Positions 24,285 to 24,686 of a stretch of 24,686 nt of DNA are shown piece by piece. The stretch is from Deltaproteobacteria bacterium (lineage in GTDB: Bacteria > SAR324 > NAC60-12): assembly GCA_002716165.1 (NCBI GenBank), contig PAZT01000058.1:1-24686 (forward strand), read 5' to 3'. How positions within the stretch are numbered: the first letter of the stretch is position 1; every line of letters begins with the position of its first letter. The translations under genes and the position numbers were made by a program. Under the pieces are notes generated by a model that ran no database searches, had not been told where the DNA came from, and saw nothing but the letters and a program-made list of their open reading frames with translations.

Positions 24285-24686
24285 ATGCAAGTACGTTACT
24301 CCTATCTACAACAGCAGTTTAAAGACTGCGACGATCTTTGGAAAAAACTCAAGGATTTTGTCCCCACTGGGGACTTTACCTTGGGGAAACCTCTTCAGGA
24401 ATTTGAAGAAAAATTTGCGAAGTTGATTGGTACTAAACATGCCATTGGTGTTAATTCAGGCACAGATGCTATAAAACTCTCACTTAAAGCTTTGGGAATT
24501 GGGAATGGCGACGAAGTCATTACAGCCGCCAATACTTTTGTGGCAACCGTAGGAGCCATATCGGAACTAGGAGCGATTCCAGTTTTCGTAGACTGTGATG
24601 ACACATTTTGTATGAACGTTGATCTGGTTGAATCAGTCATCACACCCAAAACGAAAGCTATTGTTCCCGTGCACTATACCGGTTAC
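24285..24686 (+). CDS. DegT/DnrJ/EryC1/StrS aminotransferase, N-terminal part (cut by window end)
   Basis: The first 134 codons of a PLP-dependent sugar aminotransferase, open to the last base. Diagnostic pieces are 'TGDFTLGKPLQEFEEKFA', 'AIGVNSGTDAIKLSLKALG', 'GDEVITAANTFVATVGAI' and 'GAIPVFVD'. These are the cofactor-binding N-terminal half of the family; the lysine that binds PLP lies beyond the window. The family transfers an amino group from glutamate to a keto-sugar nucleotide. The start ATG 24285 is 6 nt after the previous stop, so it belongs to the same operon and suggests that the end product is an amino sugar. Confidence 0.92.
   Translation, partial: MQVRYSYLQQQFKDCDDLWKKLKDFVPTGDFTLGKPLQEFEEKFAKLIGTKHAIGVNSGTDAIKLSLKALGIGNGDEVITAANTFVATVGAISELGAIPVFVDCDDTFCMNVDLVESVITPKTKAIVPVHYTGY

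Noticed and set aside
24360..24374. Perfect GTCCCC-ACT-GGGGAC hairpin at the start of the aminotransferase gene
   Set aside because: It encodes the conserved VPTGD segment of the family in frame, so coding constraint explains it well enough.

Overview
The window looks like a chromosomal segment of an AT-rich Gram-negative bacterium. It opens with the 5' part of a 16S rRNA gene on the minus strand. The protein genes point to a diderm cell: TolB, TolA/TonB and CpoB envelope proteins, lipoproteins, FtsH, RNase G, and a polysaccharide-sugar locus. The 16S stretch and the mix of genes (a c-di-AMP cyclase with a YbbR partner, a PilZ protein, a PurO-type IMP cyclohydrolase) resemble deltaproteobacterial or SAR324-like lineages. 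That placement is inferred by eye; no database was searched.

Layout. (1) 1-630: the start of 16S rRNA (minus) with its leader, a hairpin, a boxA-like site and a good promoter. (2) 631-3030 (+): a TonB-C protein and a CoxE/VWA protein. (3) 3384-8240 (-): an apparent five-gene run, nadK - tolA/tonB-like - tolB - cpoB-like - tas, without pal, tolQ or tolR. (4) 8463-15160 (+): ftsH, cdaA, cdaR (YbbR), pdxJ, rng and a PurO-like gene, combining membrane proteolysis, c-di-AMP synthesis, vitamin B6 synthesis, RNA processing and purine synthesis. (5) 15262-17033: a PilZ/degenerate-receiver protein (+) whose stop codon overlaps that of a small convergent lipoprotein gene (-). (6) 17330-24686 (+): a winged-helix regulator, then a tightly packed sugar-nucleotide locus: 2-hydroxyacid dehydrogenase, GmhA-like SIS protein, SDR, RmlA/HddC-like nucleotidyltransferase, an HldE-like bifunctional enzyme with reversed domain order, a second SDR and a DegT/DnrJ/EryC1/StrS aminotransferase cut by the window end.

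How the genes work together. The last locus has the parts of a heptose-type activation pathway (SIS isomerase, PfkB kinase, two nucleotidyltransferases) plus two SDRs and an aminotransferase. This suggests synthesis of an activated, probably aminated sugar for LPS or capsule. Several residues that define the classical heptose enzymes are changed in both the SIS protein and the kinase, so the substrate may differ from the classical one. This is the best candidate here for an undescribed pathway. A 19-bp perfect inverted repeat upstream of the winged-helix gene is a plausible operator for it.

Across the window 10 of 23 protein genes appear to start with TTG or GTG, several of them with a clear Shine-Dalgarno sequence. 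Annotations restricted to ATG starts would misplace these genes.
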